DNA from: CAVYUC01 sp963771595 | Lineage (GTDB): Bacteria; Bacteroidota; Bacteroidia; Bacteroidales; Prolixibacteraceae | Assembly (NCBI GenBank): GCA_963771595.1 | Contig: CAVYUC010000018.1 | Coordinates: 1 to 64,000 of the forward strand | Length of the DNA stretch: 64,000 bases | Direction: 5' to 3' | In this document: positions 43,605 through 53,380 of the stretch, piece by piece | How the letters are laid out: each line of letters starts with the position of its first letter | How positions within the stretch are numbered: the stretch's first letter is position 1 | Program-made: the position numbers and the translations under genes | Notes under the pieces: generated by a model | Seen by the model: only the letters and a program-made list of their open reading frames with translations | Database searches by the model: none | Told to the model about the DNA's origin: nothing

Positions 43605-44150
43605 TTATTCGTTAATAACTGAGTAAATATCAATTAAATTGCGGCCGTGACCGTCATAATCGAGACCATATCCCACAATGAAATCATTTGGAATTTCCAT
43701 GCCGATATAATCCAGCTGCACCTCTTTTTTAAGTGCATCCGGTTTTAAAAGTAAGGTTGCAATCAAAACTTTCTGCGGATTGAGATGTGAAAGCTGTTCC
43801 AGTATGTTTTCAATGGTCAGGCCGGTATCCACAATATCTTCCAGGATAACAACAGTGCGGCCGGTAATGTCTTCATTCAAACCAATAAGTTGTTTAATAC
43901 TTCCTGAAGAACTGTCTCCGGAATAGGAAGCCAGTTTCACAAAAGATATTTCGGTTTCAACCAGATCGATTCGTTTAAAAAGTTCAGCGGCAAACATAAA
44001 TGAACCATTTAAAATACAAACGAATAAAGGATTTGTTCCTGCAAGATCTTTATTCATTTTATCGGCCATTTTCTGTACTTCCGATTCTATCTTTTCCGAG
44101 GATATAAAAAGTTCGAATGTTTTATCGTGAATTTTAACTTGCTTCATCAA
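43605..44150 (-). CDS. hpt: Hypoxanthine phosphoribosyltransferase
   Basis: A 181-residue protein. PRPP-binding VVILEDIVDTGLTIENIL, the flexible-loop region LASYSGDSSSGS and the C-terminal GYGLDYDGHGRNLIDIYSV are present. It salvages hypoxanthine or guanine. It is the first gene of the minus operon, divergent from purE, with about 97 bases between the two starts. Purine salvage and de novo genes are thus divergently placed. Confidence 0.95.
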   Translation of the reverse strand: MMKQVKIHDKTFELFISSEKIESEVQKMADKMNKDLAGTNPLFVCILNGSFMFAAELFKRIDLVETEISFVKLASYSGDSSSGSIKQLIGLNEDITGRTVVILEDIVDTGLTIENILEQLSHLNPQKVLIATLLLKPDALKKEVQLDYIGMEIPNDFIVGYGLDYDGHGRNLIDIYSVINE

Positions 44151-44247
44151 TGGAGAATTTATTTTTTTAAGTTGCTTAATTGGTGTATTTTCGCTAAAAA
44201 TTGAAGGTGCAAATTAACAAAACAAATTGGTTAACTGAAAATATAAA

Positions 44248-44763
44248 ATGCAAAAGATGGAAGCAAAAGTAAGTATAATAATGGGAAGCACTTCCGACCT
44301 GGATGTAATGGAAAAAGCTGCCAAATTACTTGACGAATTTGAAATTCCCTTCGAAATAAATGCACTTTCGGCACACCGAACACCTGATGAGGTGGAGAAA
44401 TTTGCCAAAGGTGCAAAAGAGCGCGGGTTAAAAGTGATAATTGCCGGTGCCGGTATGGCCGCTCATTTGCCGGGAGTAATTGCAGCAATGACCCCGCTGC
44501 CGGTTATTGGCGTTCCGATAAATGCAAGTCTTTCAGGTTTCGATTCGGTGCTCGCTATATTACAAATGCCTCCGGGAATTCCGGTTGCAACAGTTGCGGT
44601 TAACGGTGCAATGAATGCTGCAATTTTGGCGGTGCAAATGATGGCCACCGGTGACGAAAAACTGATGCAGAAAATGCTGGACTACAAAGAAAGTCTGAAA
44701 CAAAAAATAGTTAATGCCAACAAGGAACTTTCAGAAATTAAGTATAAGTTTAAAACGAATTGA
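44248..44763 (+). CDS. purE: PurE, N5-carboxyaminoimidazole ribonucleotide mutase
   Basis: A 171-residue protein. The family signature SIIMGSTSDLDVMEKAAKLL, the SAHRTPDEVEKF catalytic region and IIAGAGMAAHLPGVIAAMT are complete. It moves the carboxyl of N5-CAIR to give CAIR in purine synthesis. A purK gene is not adjacent here. A second ATG at 44257 is an alternative start. It is followed by an AT-rich toxin-antitoxin pair. Confidence 0.96.
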   Translation: MQKMEAKVSIIMGSTSDLDVMEKAAKLLDEFEIPFEINALSAHRTPDEVEKFAKGAKERGLKVIIAGAGMAAHLPGVIAAMTPLPVIGVPINASLSGFDSVLAILQMPPGIPVATVAVNGAMNAAILAVQMMATGDEKLMQKMLDYKESLKQKIVNANKELSEIKYKFKTN

Positions 44764-44799
44764 ATTTTTATTAATTTAAGGGTCTCAATTGAAATCGAA

Positions 44800-45093
44800 A
44801 TGAACATTGCTCCTGAAAAAATAGAACATGTAAAGGAATACTTTAAAAAGCAACCGGTATTGAAAGCTTATTTATTTGGTTCTGTAGCAAAAAATCAGGA
44901 TTCAGAACAGAGTGATATAGATATTCTTGTAGAACTTGATTATAGTAAACGAATCGGATTAAAATTTGTGCAGATGAAACTTGATTTGGAAAAACTTCTT
45001 CAAAAAAAAGTCGATCTTGTATCTGCCGAAAGTTTATCTCCGTACATTAAACCCTTTGTTGAAAAAGATAAAACATTAATTTATGTTCGGTAA
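44800..45093 (+). CDS. MntA-type minimal nucleotidyltransferase antitoxin
   Basis: A 97-residue protein with the pol-beta nucleotidyltransferase signature GSX10DXD: Gly27, Ser28, Asp39 and Asp41 (LFGSVAKNQDSEQSDIDILV). It is small and has no other domain. MntA proteins AMPylate a tyrosine of the partner HepT toxin and neutralise it. The HepT-like gene follows with an 11-base overlap, as in known pairs. The pair is AT-rich against the neighbours by eye, which suggests recent acquisition. The start codon is preceded by an AT-rich leader. Confidence 0.92.
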   Translation: MNIAPEKIEHVKEYFKKQPVLKAYLFGSVAKNQDSEQSDIDILVELDYSKRIGLKFVQMKLDLEKLLQKKVDLVSAESLSPYIKPFVEKDKTLIYVR

Positions 45094-45430
45094 AAAGGGT
45101 GATTTAGCAAGATTACAACATATTTTACATGCAATTTCGGAGATAGAAAAATACAAACAAAACAGAAATTTTAATGACTTCTTGAATGATTCGATGTTTC
45201 GTTATGCATGTATTAAACAGTTGGAAGTAATTGGTGAAGCCTCAAATCATGTTTCTGTTGAAACACAACAAAATTTTTCTAACATAGAATGGACACAAAT
45301 AATAGGAATGAGAAATATTTTTATCCATGAGTATTTCGGTATAGATTTAAATATTGCCTGGGATATCATTGAAAACGATTTACCTGAATTACAAATAAAA
45401 ATAACAGAAATTATTAAACAACTCGATTAA
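45083..45430 (+). CDS. HepT-type HEPN toxin
   Basis: A 115-residue HEPN (DUF86-like) protein. The catalytic R-X4-H motif is Arg77 and His82 in MRNIFIHEYF, followed by Tyr84, the residue AMPylated by MntA in characterised pairs (R-X4-H-X-Y). HepT toxins act on RNA. The gene overlaps the MntA gene and shares its AT-rich composition. Coding capacity is complete, so the pair could be active. Confidence 0.92.
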   Translation: MFGKKGDLARLQHILHAISEIEKYKQNRNFNDFLNDSMFRYACIKQLEVIGEASNHVSVETQQNFSNIEWTQIIGMRNIFIHEYFGIDLNIAWDIIENDLPELQIKITEIIKQLD

Positions 45431-45455
45431 TCAAAAACTTCCTCCTTTAACCAAA

Positions 45456-46271
45456 ATGAAAAAAATTAGTTGTATTGCACTGCTGATTTTTGTTAACTCC
45501 GTTTATTCTTTTGCTGCTGAAAATCATTTAGCGGGTTCCCGTGCACTGGCACTTTCAAATGCAGTGGTCTCTTTTTCGGACACATGGAGCACTTTTCACA
45601 ACCAGGCTGGTCTGGCGGAACTGAATTATTTTTCTGCCGGTTTTTATTACGAATCAAAATTCAATATTGATGAGCTTTCTCTGGTTTCCGGATCACTTGT
45701 TTTACCAGTAAGCACCGGAACTTTCGGAATAAGTTTATCCCAGTTTGGAAAAGCAATGTACAAGGAACAGAAAGCAGGACTTGGTTTTGCCAAAAAACTG
45801 ACTTCAACGTTAAACGCCGGAATTCAGTTGGATTACATTTCTCAAACGTTTCCTGAAAATGAACACGCTTACGGATTTGCCACTTTCGAAGGTGGAATAA
45901 TCTGGTCGCCGGTGAAAAACCTGTTTCTGGGAAGCCATGTTTTTAATCCTGTTTCAGGAGGAATTGAAACACCGGCCGGCAAACAAAAAACGTTTGCTGT
46001 TTACCAAATTGGCGGACACTACAAGTTTAGTGAAATGGCACTGATAACTGCCGGAGTGCAAAAAGAAAGCAACTTTCCGGTGAAATTAAAATCCGGTATC
46101 GAATTTTTACCGGTTAAAAATTTCGCTCTCCGGTTTGGGGTTTCCGGAAAACCATTCAGTTCTACTGCCGGAATAGGTTACACCATTGGTAAATTAAGCG
46201 CTGACATAGGGTTCAGCTATTATGGCAATCTGGGAGTTTCACCTTCTGTTTCCATTCAGTTTGTATTGTAA
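45456..46271 (+). CDS. PorV/FadL-like outer-membrane protein
   Basis: A 271-residue protein with a signal peptide (KKISCIALLIFVNSVYSFA). The mature part is a beta-barrel pattern with FHNQAGLAELNYFSAGFYYE near the N-terminus, as in PorV/PorQ-like (UPF0164) proteins, and ends in FVL. PorV members help release type IX secretion substrates; whether this one does so is unknown. Its stop overlaps the next gene's ATG (TAATG), so the two are coupled. Confidence 0.8.
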   Translation: MKKISCIALLIFVNSVYSFAAENHLAGSRALALSNAVVSFSDTWSTFHNQAGLAELNYFSAGFYYESKFNIDELSLVSGSLVLPVSTGTFGISLSQFGKAMYKEQKAGLGFAKKLTSTLNAGIQLDYISQTFPENEHAYGFATFEGGIIWSPVKNLFLGSHVFNPVSGGIETPAGKQKTFAVYQIGGHYKFSEMALITAGVQKESNFPVKLKSGIEFLPVKNFALRFGVSGKPFSSTAGIGYTIGKLSADIGFSYYGNLGVSPSVSIQFVL

Positions 46272-48310
46272 TGAAATCATTTTTAAAACATATTATTTTT
46301 TATTTAATAATATTGAATCCGTTGTTTTTGAGCGCTCAAAAACCGGAAGCCCAGGACAAACTGGAAGCCATTGTTGAATCGATTGTTGAAAATTTGGAAG
46401 AAGATGCCGAGGTTACGCAAATCACACAGGACCTTGAACAACTGGCAGAAAATCCGCTGAACATGAATACCGCAACAGAACAGGAACTGGCTAAACTGCA
46501 TCTTTTAAATTCTATTCAAATCAGAAAAATTATAGAATACCGGAAGGAATTTGGCCCGGTGTTGTCCATCTACGAATTAAATACAGTGGATGGAATTTCG
46601 CCTGATTTATTGCAGAAAATGGAGCCGTTTATAACCTTTGGCCCGGTACAGGAGAAACAGGAAAAGCTTTCGGAAGCAATGAAATACAGCAACCATCAGT
46701 TGCTGATGCGGGCACAGGCCATTTTGCAGCAACAAAAAGGATACATTCCCCGAGATGACGGTACGATTCCATACGAGGGAAGCCGCGAAAAAATCTATAC
46801 CCGCTACCGGTATGAAGCCGGAGAAAGAATATCGGCAGGAATTACAGCTGAAAAAGATCCGGGGGAAGCATTCTTTTCTGGTTCAAATAAAAACGGGTTC
46901 GATTTTTATTCGGCACATATCTCATTTCAGGTAAGCCCTGTCATTCAGAATATAATTGTCGGGGACTTTGTAGCCCGCGCCGGACAAGGACTGATATTGT
47001 GGCAGGGATATTCCACCTCAAAATCAGTTTATACATTGGGGATTTCAAAAGTTAACCAGGGAATAAGGCCTTTTACTTCTACCGATGAAAACCGCTTCTT
47101 CAGGGGAGCGGCTACAACTTTAAACTTTGGCAACGGAACGGTTCAATTATTTTATTCGAATAAAAAAGATGATGCGAATCTTGTCGTGGATTCCCAGGAA
47201 AATTATTTCACCAGTCTGCAAACCTCGGGGTACCACCGGACTGAAAGTGAAACAGCCGATAAAAATTCAGTAACCGACGTTAATTCAGGCGCCATGCTGA
47301 ACTGGAATTTCAATAACTTCAGGCTCGGTGCAACTGTTGCTTACCAGCAATTTGAAATGCCTTTTATTCGCAGCGACCAACTGTACAACAAGTTTCGGTT
47401 TCAGGGCGAAGAAAATTTCACTGCCGGGGCCGATTATCTGTACAGCAAAGGCAAATACCAGCTTTTTGGCGAAGCTGCCGTTTCAAAATCAAAGGGAAAG
47501 GCGTTGTTGCAGGGAGCAGTTGCCCACCTGCATGATCGTTTTGATTTTTCTCTTTTATTCCGCCATCTCGATAAAAATTACCATGCTCTTTGGGCCAATC
47601 CATTCGCCGAAGGCAGTGCGGCAAATAATGAAACCGGATGGTATTTCGGAACAAAAATCCTTCCGGTTAAATACGTTGCACTTTCAGCCTATTCCGACTT
47701 TTATCATACCGAATGGATAACTTATACCACTGCCAGCCCGGCTAATGGCCGTGATATTTTTGGACAGGCCGATTTTGTTTTTTCTGAAATATTCCAGTTC
47801 TACATCCGATATAAGAATGAAGAAAAGGAACAAAAAACCAATTTTGAAAACAGGCTGGTTAGTACAAATGAAAAAGTGCAAAAATCAAGGCTGCATGTCG
47901 AATACCGGCCTGTTGAATTTATAGCTTTCAAAACCCGGTTGGAACATGTTTTATTTGAAAGTTTCTCTAAAGAAAACGGAATTATGCTATACCAGGATAT
48001 TAAATTTACTCCGGAAAAATTTCCGCTTGCTGCTTCATTCCGCTCCACCTGGTTTAACACGGATAGTTACAACTCGAGAATTTACGCCTACGAAAGTGAT
48101 GTTTTATATGCTTTTTCCATTCCTGCCTATTTTGGCAAAGGCTGGCACCATTATATAAACCTGAAGTACGAACTTTCTGATAAACTGGATGTTTGGTTTA
48201 AAATAGGGCATACTATCCGAAGCGACAGTGAAACCATAAGTTCCGGTTATAACGAAATAAATGGCAACCGGAAAACAGAAGTAAAATTTCAGGTGAGGTT
48301 GAAAATATAG
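46271..48310 (+). CDS. Helix-hairpin-helix (ComEA-like) plus outer-membrane barrel protein
   Basis: A 679-residue protein with a signal peptide. Residues about 55-115 contain two HhH-type motifs (PLNMNTATEQELAKLHLLNS and LSIYELNTVDGISPDLLQKM), as in ComEA. The rest is a beta-barrel pattern of about 550 residues ending in VKFQVRLKI. This architecture is frequent in Bacteroidota and its role is unknown; DNA contact at the outer surface has been suggested for the HhH part, but this is inference. The ATG overlaps the upstream stop by one base. Confidence 0.82.
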   Translation: MKSFLKHIIFYLIILNPLFLSAQKPEAQDKLEAIVESIVENLEEDAEVTQITQDLEQLAENPLNMNTATEQELAKLHLLNSIQIRKIIEYRKEFGPVLSIYELNTVDGISPDLLQKMEPFITFGPVQEKQEKLSEAMKYSNHQLLMRAQAILQQQKGYIPRDDGTIPYEGSREKIYTRYRYEAGERISAGITAEKDPGEAFFSGSNKNGFDFYSAHISFQVSPVIQNIIVGDFVARAGQGLILWQGYSTSKSVYTLGISKVNQGIRPFTSTDENRFFRGAATTLNFGNGTVQLFYSNKKDDANLVVDSQENYFTSLQTSGYHRTESETADKNSVTDVNSGAMLNWNFNNFRLGATVAYQQFEMPFIRSDQLYNKFRFQGEENFTAGADYLYSKGKYQLFGEAAVSKSKGKALLQGAVAHLHDRFDFSLLFRHLDKNYHALWANPFAEGSAANNETGWYFGTKILPVKYVALSAYSDFYHTEWITYTTASPANGRDIFGQADFVFSEIFQFYIRYKNEEKEQKTNFENRLVSTNEKVQKSRLHVEYRPVEFIAFKTRLEHVLFESFSKENGIMLYQDIKFTPEKFPLAASFRSTWFNTDSYNSRIYAYESDVLYAFSIPAYFGKGWHHYINLKYELSDKLDVWFKIGHTIRSDSETISSGYNEINGNRKTEVKFQVRLKI

Positions 48311-48355
48311 ATTGGAATGCTTTACTTTGTGCCCTGAAAACCAAAATGTATCAAC

Positions 48356-49498
48356 ATGTCTGAATTTAATTTTGACGATATCCGCCCATACACCGACAAG
48401 GAGGTGCGGTCGAAAATCAAACTTCTGGTCAAAGACCCTGTTTTTGACGAAGTGCTGATGCATATTTTCAAGGTGCGGCCAAAAGTAAAAATGGTGAAAC
48501 TGCAGTTGCGGATGGTCAGAAATATTACCCAACTGCAGGGTACTTTTATTTATGATTTGTTGCGCTGGATTATTAATAAAACCTCGAGTGGGTTGTCGTG
48601 CAACGGGTTGGAAAAGCTGGACAAGAAAAAAGCCTACCTTTTTATTTCGAATCACCGGGATATTATCCTGGATGCGGCTTTACTGAATTTCCTTATTTTT
48701 GAAAAAGGGATGAATACCACCCAGATCGCAATTGGTAACAACCTGCTGCTTTACGAATGGATTGAACATACCGTTAAACTGAACCGCGCATTTATAATAA
48801 AACGTAATCTTGCTTCGCGGGAGTTAATGGAAGCCTCAAAAAAAGTGTCCGCTTTTATCCGTAAATCAATCACCGAAGACAACCTTTCGGTGTGGATAGC
48901 ACAGCGCGAAGGACGCACAAAAGATGGATTCGACAGAACACAGGCCAGTGTTTTGAAAATGATTAACATGAGCAATAAAAAAAGCTTCACCGAAGGAATG
49001 AATGAACTGAATATCGTTCCGGTTTCCATTTCATATGAGATTGAACCCTGCGGTCTGGCAAAAATGAAGGAACTCATCAAAAAAGAACGGTACGGTGAAC
49101 TAAAAACAAACAAGGACGATTTGAAAAGCATGTCAATGGGAATTTTTAATCCCAAGGGAAGAATGCGTTTTTCATTTGGCGATCCCATTCAGGTAAATTT
49201 CGATGAAGTAAAAACCAAAGAACAGCAAAACAAACAGGCACAGGAGCTGGCAAACATAATTGACCAGAAAATTTATATCAACTATAAATTATGGCCAAAC
49301 AATTATATTGCCTATGATTTGCTGATGCAGGAAAACCAGTTCAAGGATAAATATACTGCCGAAGAAAAAAGAAAGTTTGAAATGATGATTGAACAGGCCA
49401 TGATTCATATAGATTTTCCGATTACCGATATACAGGAGCGTTTCCTGCAGATTTATGCCAATCCGGTAATCAATAAATTAAAAGCTACCGGGAACTAA
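48356..49498 (+). CDS. PlsC/PlsB-like glycerolipid acyltransferase
   Basis: A 380-residue protein. The acyltransferase motif I reads SNHRDIILDAAL; it has the His-Arg-Asp start but the second acidic residue is one position further (H-X5-D). Motif III-like REGRTKDGFD (catalytic Glu and Gly) follows, and the substrate loop VPVSISYEIEPCGLAKMKEL is typical. It resembles bacterial acyltransferases of 350-400 residues that act on 1-acyl-glycerol-3-phosphate or related acceptors. Substrate uncertain. The next gene starts right at its end, so an operon is likely. Confidence 0.85.
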   Translation: MSEFNFDDIRPYTDKEVRSKIKLLVKDPVFDEVLMHIFKVRPKVKMVKLQLRMVRNITQLQGTFIYDLLRWIINKTSSGLSCNGLEKLDKKKAYLFISNHRDIILDAALLNFLIFEKGMNTTQIAIGNNLLLYEWIEHTVKLNRAFIIKRNLASRELMEASKKVSAFIRKSITEDNLSVWIAQREGRTKDGFDRTQASVLKMINMSNKKSFTEGMNELNIVPVSISYEIEPCGLAKMKELIKKERYGELKTNKDDLKSMSMGIFNPKGRMRFSFGDPIQVNFDEVKTKEQQNKQAQELANIIDQKIYINYKLWPNNYIAYDLLMQENQFKDKYTAEEKRKFEMMIEQAMIHIDFPITDIQERFLQIYANPVINKLKATGN

Positions 49499-49499
49499 T

Positions 49500-50150
49500 A
49501 TGGCTGCAGTAATCTGGGACTGGAACGGCACATTGCTTAACGACCTTGAGCATTGTATCTCAACCATAAATATTTTATTGAAAAACCGAAACCTGGCATT
49601 GCTCAACAACAGCATTTACAGGGAAGTTTTTTCCTTCCCGGTGAAAGATTATTACCACAAAATAGGTTTTGATTTCAACAAAGAAGATTTTGCAATTCCG
49701 GCCAGGGAATTTATTGATTTGTATAACGCCGGCGTAAATACCTGTCCGCTGCACTATTCCGCAGTTGAAGTCCTTACTTTTTTCAGGGAAAACGGGTTTA
49801 GGCAGTTTGTGCTTTCCGCCATGAAACAAAACATGCTGGACCAAACCCTGAAACATCACAACATTTATAATTATTTTGAAGGCGTTGCAGGTTTAAATGA
49901 TCATTATGCGGTGTCGAAAATTGAGCGCGGGCAGCAATTGATGCAGGAATTCGGTATTGAAAAAAGCGGTACTTTTATCGTTGGCGATACCCTGCACGAT
50001 TTTGAAGTAGCGGAAGAACTGGGAATCCGGTGCATTTTGGTTGCCGACGGGCACCAGTCGGAAGAACGGCTGCGAAATACAGGAACAACTGTGATAGCAG
50101 ATTTGAAACAGTTGATCCAGTTGAACGAAATAAAAAAATTAAATCAATAA
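49500..50150 (+). CDS. HAD-family phosphatase (phosphoglycolate phosphatase-like)
   Basis: A 216-residue protein. Motif I is DWNGTLLND, in which the second Asp of DxD is Asn; this variant is common in one HAD subgroup. Motif II Ser in FVLSAMKQN, motif III Lys in SKIERGQQL and motif IV GDTLHDFEVAEEL are present. Some members act on phosphoglycolate, others on sugar phosphates. It is 1 base after the acyltransferase stop. Assignment of substrate is not possible. Confidence 0.85.
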   Translation: MAAVIWDWNGTLLNDLEHCISTINILLKNRNLALLNNSIYREVFSFPVKDYYHKIGFDFNKEDFAIPAREFIDLYNAGVNTCPLHYSAVEVLTFFRENGFRQFVLSAMKQNMLDQTLKHHNIYNYFEGVAGLNDHYAVSKIERGQQLMQEFGIEKSGTFIVGDTLHDFEVAEELGIRCILVADGHQSEERLRNTGTTVIADLKQLIQLNEIKKLNQ

Positions 50151-50225
50151 TATTAAGGAACAATTTCCCGTTTAGGAAAGATTGTTTCTGCCAATCAGTT
50201 TAAACCAGATAAGTACACCGGAACA

Positions 50226-51659
50226 ATGAAAAATATAGTTTTAAAGGAAAAATACATCCTCCCTTTATTTTTACTGGCTGCGGTGGTGCTGCGGCTCTTT
50301 AGTTTCTTCCCCAGTGTACTTGACCATGATGAATCGACATACCTTATCATTGGCCGCGACATATTGCATGGAAAAGCCCTCTACAAAGATGTTACCGATA
50401 CCAAACCTGTCGGAATCTTTTTGTTTTATGCCGCACTGCAGTTTCTCTTCGGAAATTCAATTATCCTTAAACGGCTGGTTTTTGCACTTGTGGTAGGAAG
50501 CACGGGATTTCTCGTTTACCGGGTTTCGAAAAAAATGTTCAGCCAAAAACTGGTGGCGCTGGCGTCGGGGATTATTTACATCATCTATGTTTCCATCTGG
50601 AATTATCATGGCCGTTCACCTAATACCGAACTGTTGTTTAATATGTGCACGATTGGCGCGCTTTTGCTTTTCCTGAAACCTAATCTCCGGAATTATTTCT
50701 TCGGAGGATTGATTCTTGGAATCGGGTTCATCGTTAAATACCTTGTTTTATTTGACTTTGCTGCATTCCTGCTGTTCTTTTTTATATACGAAATGTGGCA
50801 TCCTGAAAACCGGCTGAAATTGCAGGTTTGGATTAGGTATGTTATTACCGGACTGGCGTTTCTTATTCCGTTCGGACTGACCAACCTTTATTTCTGGCTG
50901 GGCGATCACTTTCAGGATTTTTATTTTATTACTTACGAATTGCCCGGGAATTATGGAAGTAGTCCGTCGCTGACCCGCTATATCGTGATGCTTCTCGATT
51001 TTACTGCCAAATTCCTGCCCATTTCGTTTTTGGTGTTTTATATTCTGTTCATACGAAATAAACTTTGGGAACAAAAACATAAATGGTTTTTTGGTTTATG
51101 GATATTTATGGTATTGTTTGCTATTTATATTCCCGGAAAAGAGTTCAGCCACTACACCATCCAACTGATGCTGCCACTGAGTTTAATTGCCGGATTGTTT
51201 TTTCATTCCGAATTTAAACCCGACAGGATTACCGGCCTGATCTATTCCAGAAGTTTCGGCTGGCCGGCTTTTGCTGTAATTATTCTTTCCATCCAGGTGA
51301 TTAGTTTTCAGAATGAAGTACTTAAACCCGATTATGAGCAGGAAGTAGCCACTTATATTTCGAAACAAATGAAACCCGGCGATAAGATTTTCGTTTCCAA
51401 TTATCAGCAAATAATTTATTACCTGCTGGATGTGGAAAGCCCAACAAAATTTGTACATTCCAACCTGCTGTTTACACCTACTCACAAAGCATTTAATGTA
51501 AACGCACGAGACGAAATCAGTAAAACCCTCAGGAAACATCCGAAATTTGTACTGATGCAAAACCGAAATGAAACTGTTCAAAAGGAATTAAAAAAAGATT
51601 ACCGTCTGCTGAAAACCTTTAGAAACGGGAGAATACTTTTGTATACGCTGGCCAATTAA
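50226..51659 (+). CDS. GT39-like (ArnT/PMT) membrane glycosyltransferase
   Basis: A 477-residue protein with about ten membrane helices. The first periplasmic loop has LDHDESTYLIIGRDIL, the acidic site of the ArnT/PMT superfamily, followed by YKDVTDTKPVGIFLFYAA. C-terminal soluble residues about 380-470 form a small domain. Such enzymes use a polyprenyl-phosphate sugar donor on the periplasmic face. The acceptor is unknown. It starts 75 bases after the HAD gene and converges with recJ; the last 4 bases overlap the recJ stop region. Confidence 0.85.
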   Translation: MKNIVLKEKYILPLFLLAAVVLRLFSFFPSVLDHDESTYLIIGRDILHGKALYKDVTDTKPVGIFLFYAALQFLFGNSIILKRLVFALVVGSTGFLVYRVSKKMFSQKLVALASGIIYIIYVSIWNYHGRSPNTELLFNMCTIGALLLFLKPNLRNYFFGGLILGIGFIVKYLVLFDFAAFLLFFFIYEMWHPENRLKLQVWIRYVITGLAFLIPFGLTNLYFWLGDHFQDFYFITYELPGNYGSSPSLTRYIVMLLDFTAKFLPISFLVFYILFIRNKLWEQKHKWFFGLWIFMVLFAIYIPGKEFSHYTIQLMLPLSLIAGLFFHSEFKPDRITGLIYSRSFGWPAFAVIILSIQVISFQNEVLKPDYEQEVATYISKQMKPGDKIFVSNYQQIIYYLLDVESPTKFVHSNLLFTPTHKAFNVNARDEISKTLRKHPKFVLMQNRNETVQKELKKDYRLLKTFRNGRILLYTLAN

Positions 51660-53380
51660 AAAATGTCGCGCTTTTTTATATCGCGGATAAAAAGCTGAAG
51701 GCTGCTTTTGCCGCGGTATTCGTTTTCGGTGATGGAATAACATACATCAAAGGGTAATCCCGAGGTAATTAAATCGTACTTGTCTGACTGGTTAAAAGCA
51801 ATGCCCGGGAAGATTCCTGAATTCACATCCGGCTCCACCAAATCGAGTTTCAGGTGGTCGTTGTTTTTCCCTACGCGCCGGCTGGTACCGGCATCAAACA
51901 CATCTTCGGTGACAAAAACAGGCATCATATTGTGGGGGCCAAATGGGGAAAATTGTTTAAGAATCCGGTAGAAACGAGGGGTAATGTCGCTCAGGGTTAT
52001 TTTTGCATCCACTTCAATAGACTGAATTTGTGAATCATCGGTAATCTGCGCCGTCACTATTCTTTCGAAACGTTCTCTGAATTTTGGAATATTTTCAATC
52101 CTAAGCGTTAAACCTGCAGCATACATGTGCCCGCCGTACGATTCGAGCAAATCGCTGCACTGGCCGATGGCTTCGTACAAATCAAAATCCTTTACCGAAC
52201 GTGCGGATCCGGTGGCCATTCCGTTCGATTCGGTTAAAATGATAGTCGGCCGGTAAAATTGTTCGGTCACCCGTGAGGCCACAATCCCCACCACACCTTT
52301 GTGCCAGTCGCGGTTGTACAGCACTGTGCTTTTCAGGCCATTCATCAGCGGGTCATTCAAAACCATATCTAGCGCTTCCTGGGTAATATCGCGGTCGAGT
52401 GTTTTACGTATTTCGTTGAAGGAGTCGATCTCTTCGCCTAAAATATCCGATTGATCCTCATCGTTTGAAACAAGTATCTGTACTGATTTTTTTCCGTGTT
52501 CAATCCGTCCCGATGCATTGAGCCGCGGCCCGATTTTAAAAACAATATCGCTGATGGTAATCTCGCTGCCATTCAATCCGGCCAGATTAATGATGGTTTG
52601 CAAACCAATACCCGGATTTGAATTCAGTTTCTTCAGCCCGTAGTATGCCAGCACGCGGTTTTCGCCGGTAACCGGCACAATGTCGGATGCAATACTTACC
52701 ACTACCAAATCGAGCAGATCGTATATTTCTTCAGGTTCAACCTCCATTTTCTGACAATAAGCCTGCAGGAATTTGAAGCCTACGCCGCAACCCGACAATT
52801 CCTTGTAGGGATAAGAACAATCCCTCTGTTTCGGATCAAGTACAGCCACTGCCGGTGGAACTTCTTCGTCCGGATTATGGTGGTCGCAAATAATGAAATC
52901 CAATCCCCGGCTCTGGGCATTTGCAATTTTAGCAACGGCTTTTATTCCGCAATCCAGCGCAATTATCAGTGAAAAACCGTTTTCTTCGGCATAATCAATA
53001 CTTTTTGAAGAAACCCCGTAACCTTCGCTGTACCGGTCAGGAATATAGTATTCCAAGTGTTCAATCCTCGATTTCAGAAAAATGTAAATAAGCGCTACCG
53101 AGGTGGTACCATCCACATCATAATCGCCGTACACCATTACCTTTTCCTTGTTCTTGATAGCCAAATCAAGTCGGTCTACTGCCTTATCCATGTCTTTCAT
53201 CAGGAACGGGTCGTGGAGGTCGCTCAACCGGGGCCGGAAAAAAGATTTGGCATCGTTAAAAGTTTTGATATTGCGTTGCACCAGCAAACGCGCAATAGTC
53301 ATATTTACATTCAGCGCCGCCGACAAATGTTTAATTTCATTCGGATCGCCCTGCTTTCTAAGATTCCAAATTCTTTCCAT
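51656..53380 (-). CDS. recJ: Single-stranded-DNA exonuclease RecJ
   Basis: A 574-residue protein from MERIWNLRKQGDPNEIKHLS (53380; an ATG two codons earlier is also possible). The DHH motifs are present: VYGDYDVDGTTSVAL, LIIALDCGIKA, FIICDHHNPDEEVPPA (DHH), and the DHHA1 GGHMYAAGLTLR. A C-terminal OB-like domain completes the fold. It degrades single-stranded DNA 5' to 3' in recombination and repair. Convergent with the GT39 gene with a 4-base overlap at the 3' ends. Confidence 0.95.
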   Translation of the reverse strand: MERIWNLRKQGDPNEIKHLSAALNVNMTIARLLVQRNIKTFNDAKSFFRPRLSDLHDPFLMKDMDKAVDRLDLAIKNKEKVMVYGDYDVDGTTSVALIYIFLKSRIEHLEYYIPDRYSEGYGVSSKSIDYAEENGFSLIIALDCGIKAVAKIANAQSRGLDFIICDHHNPDEEVPPAVAVLDPKQRDCSYPYKELSGCGVGFKFLQAYCQKMEVEPEEIYDLLDLVVVSIASDIVPVTGENRVLAYYGLKKLNSNPGIGLQTIINLAGLNGSEITISDIVFKIGPRLNASGRIEHGKKSVQILVSNDEDQSDILGEEIDSFNEIRKTLDRDITQEALDMVLNDPLMNGLKSTVLYNRDWHKGVVGIVASRVTEQFYRPTIILTESNGMATGSARSVKDFDLYEAIGQCSDLLESYGGHMYAAGLTLRIENIPKFRERFERIVTAQITDDSQIQSIEVDAKITLSDITPRFYRILKQFSPFGPHNMMPVFVTEDVFDAGTSRRVGKNNDHLKLDLVEPDVNSGIFPGIAFNQSDKYDLITSGLPFDVCYSITENEYRGKSSLQLFIRDIKKRDIF

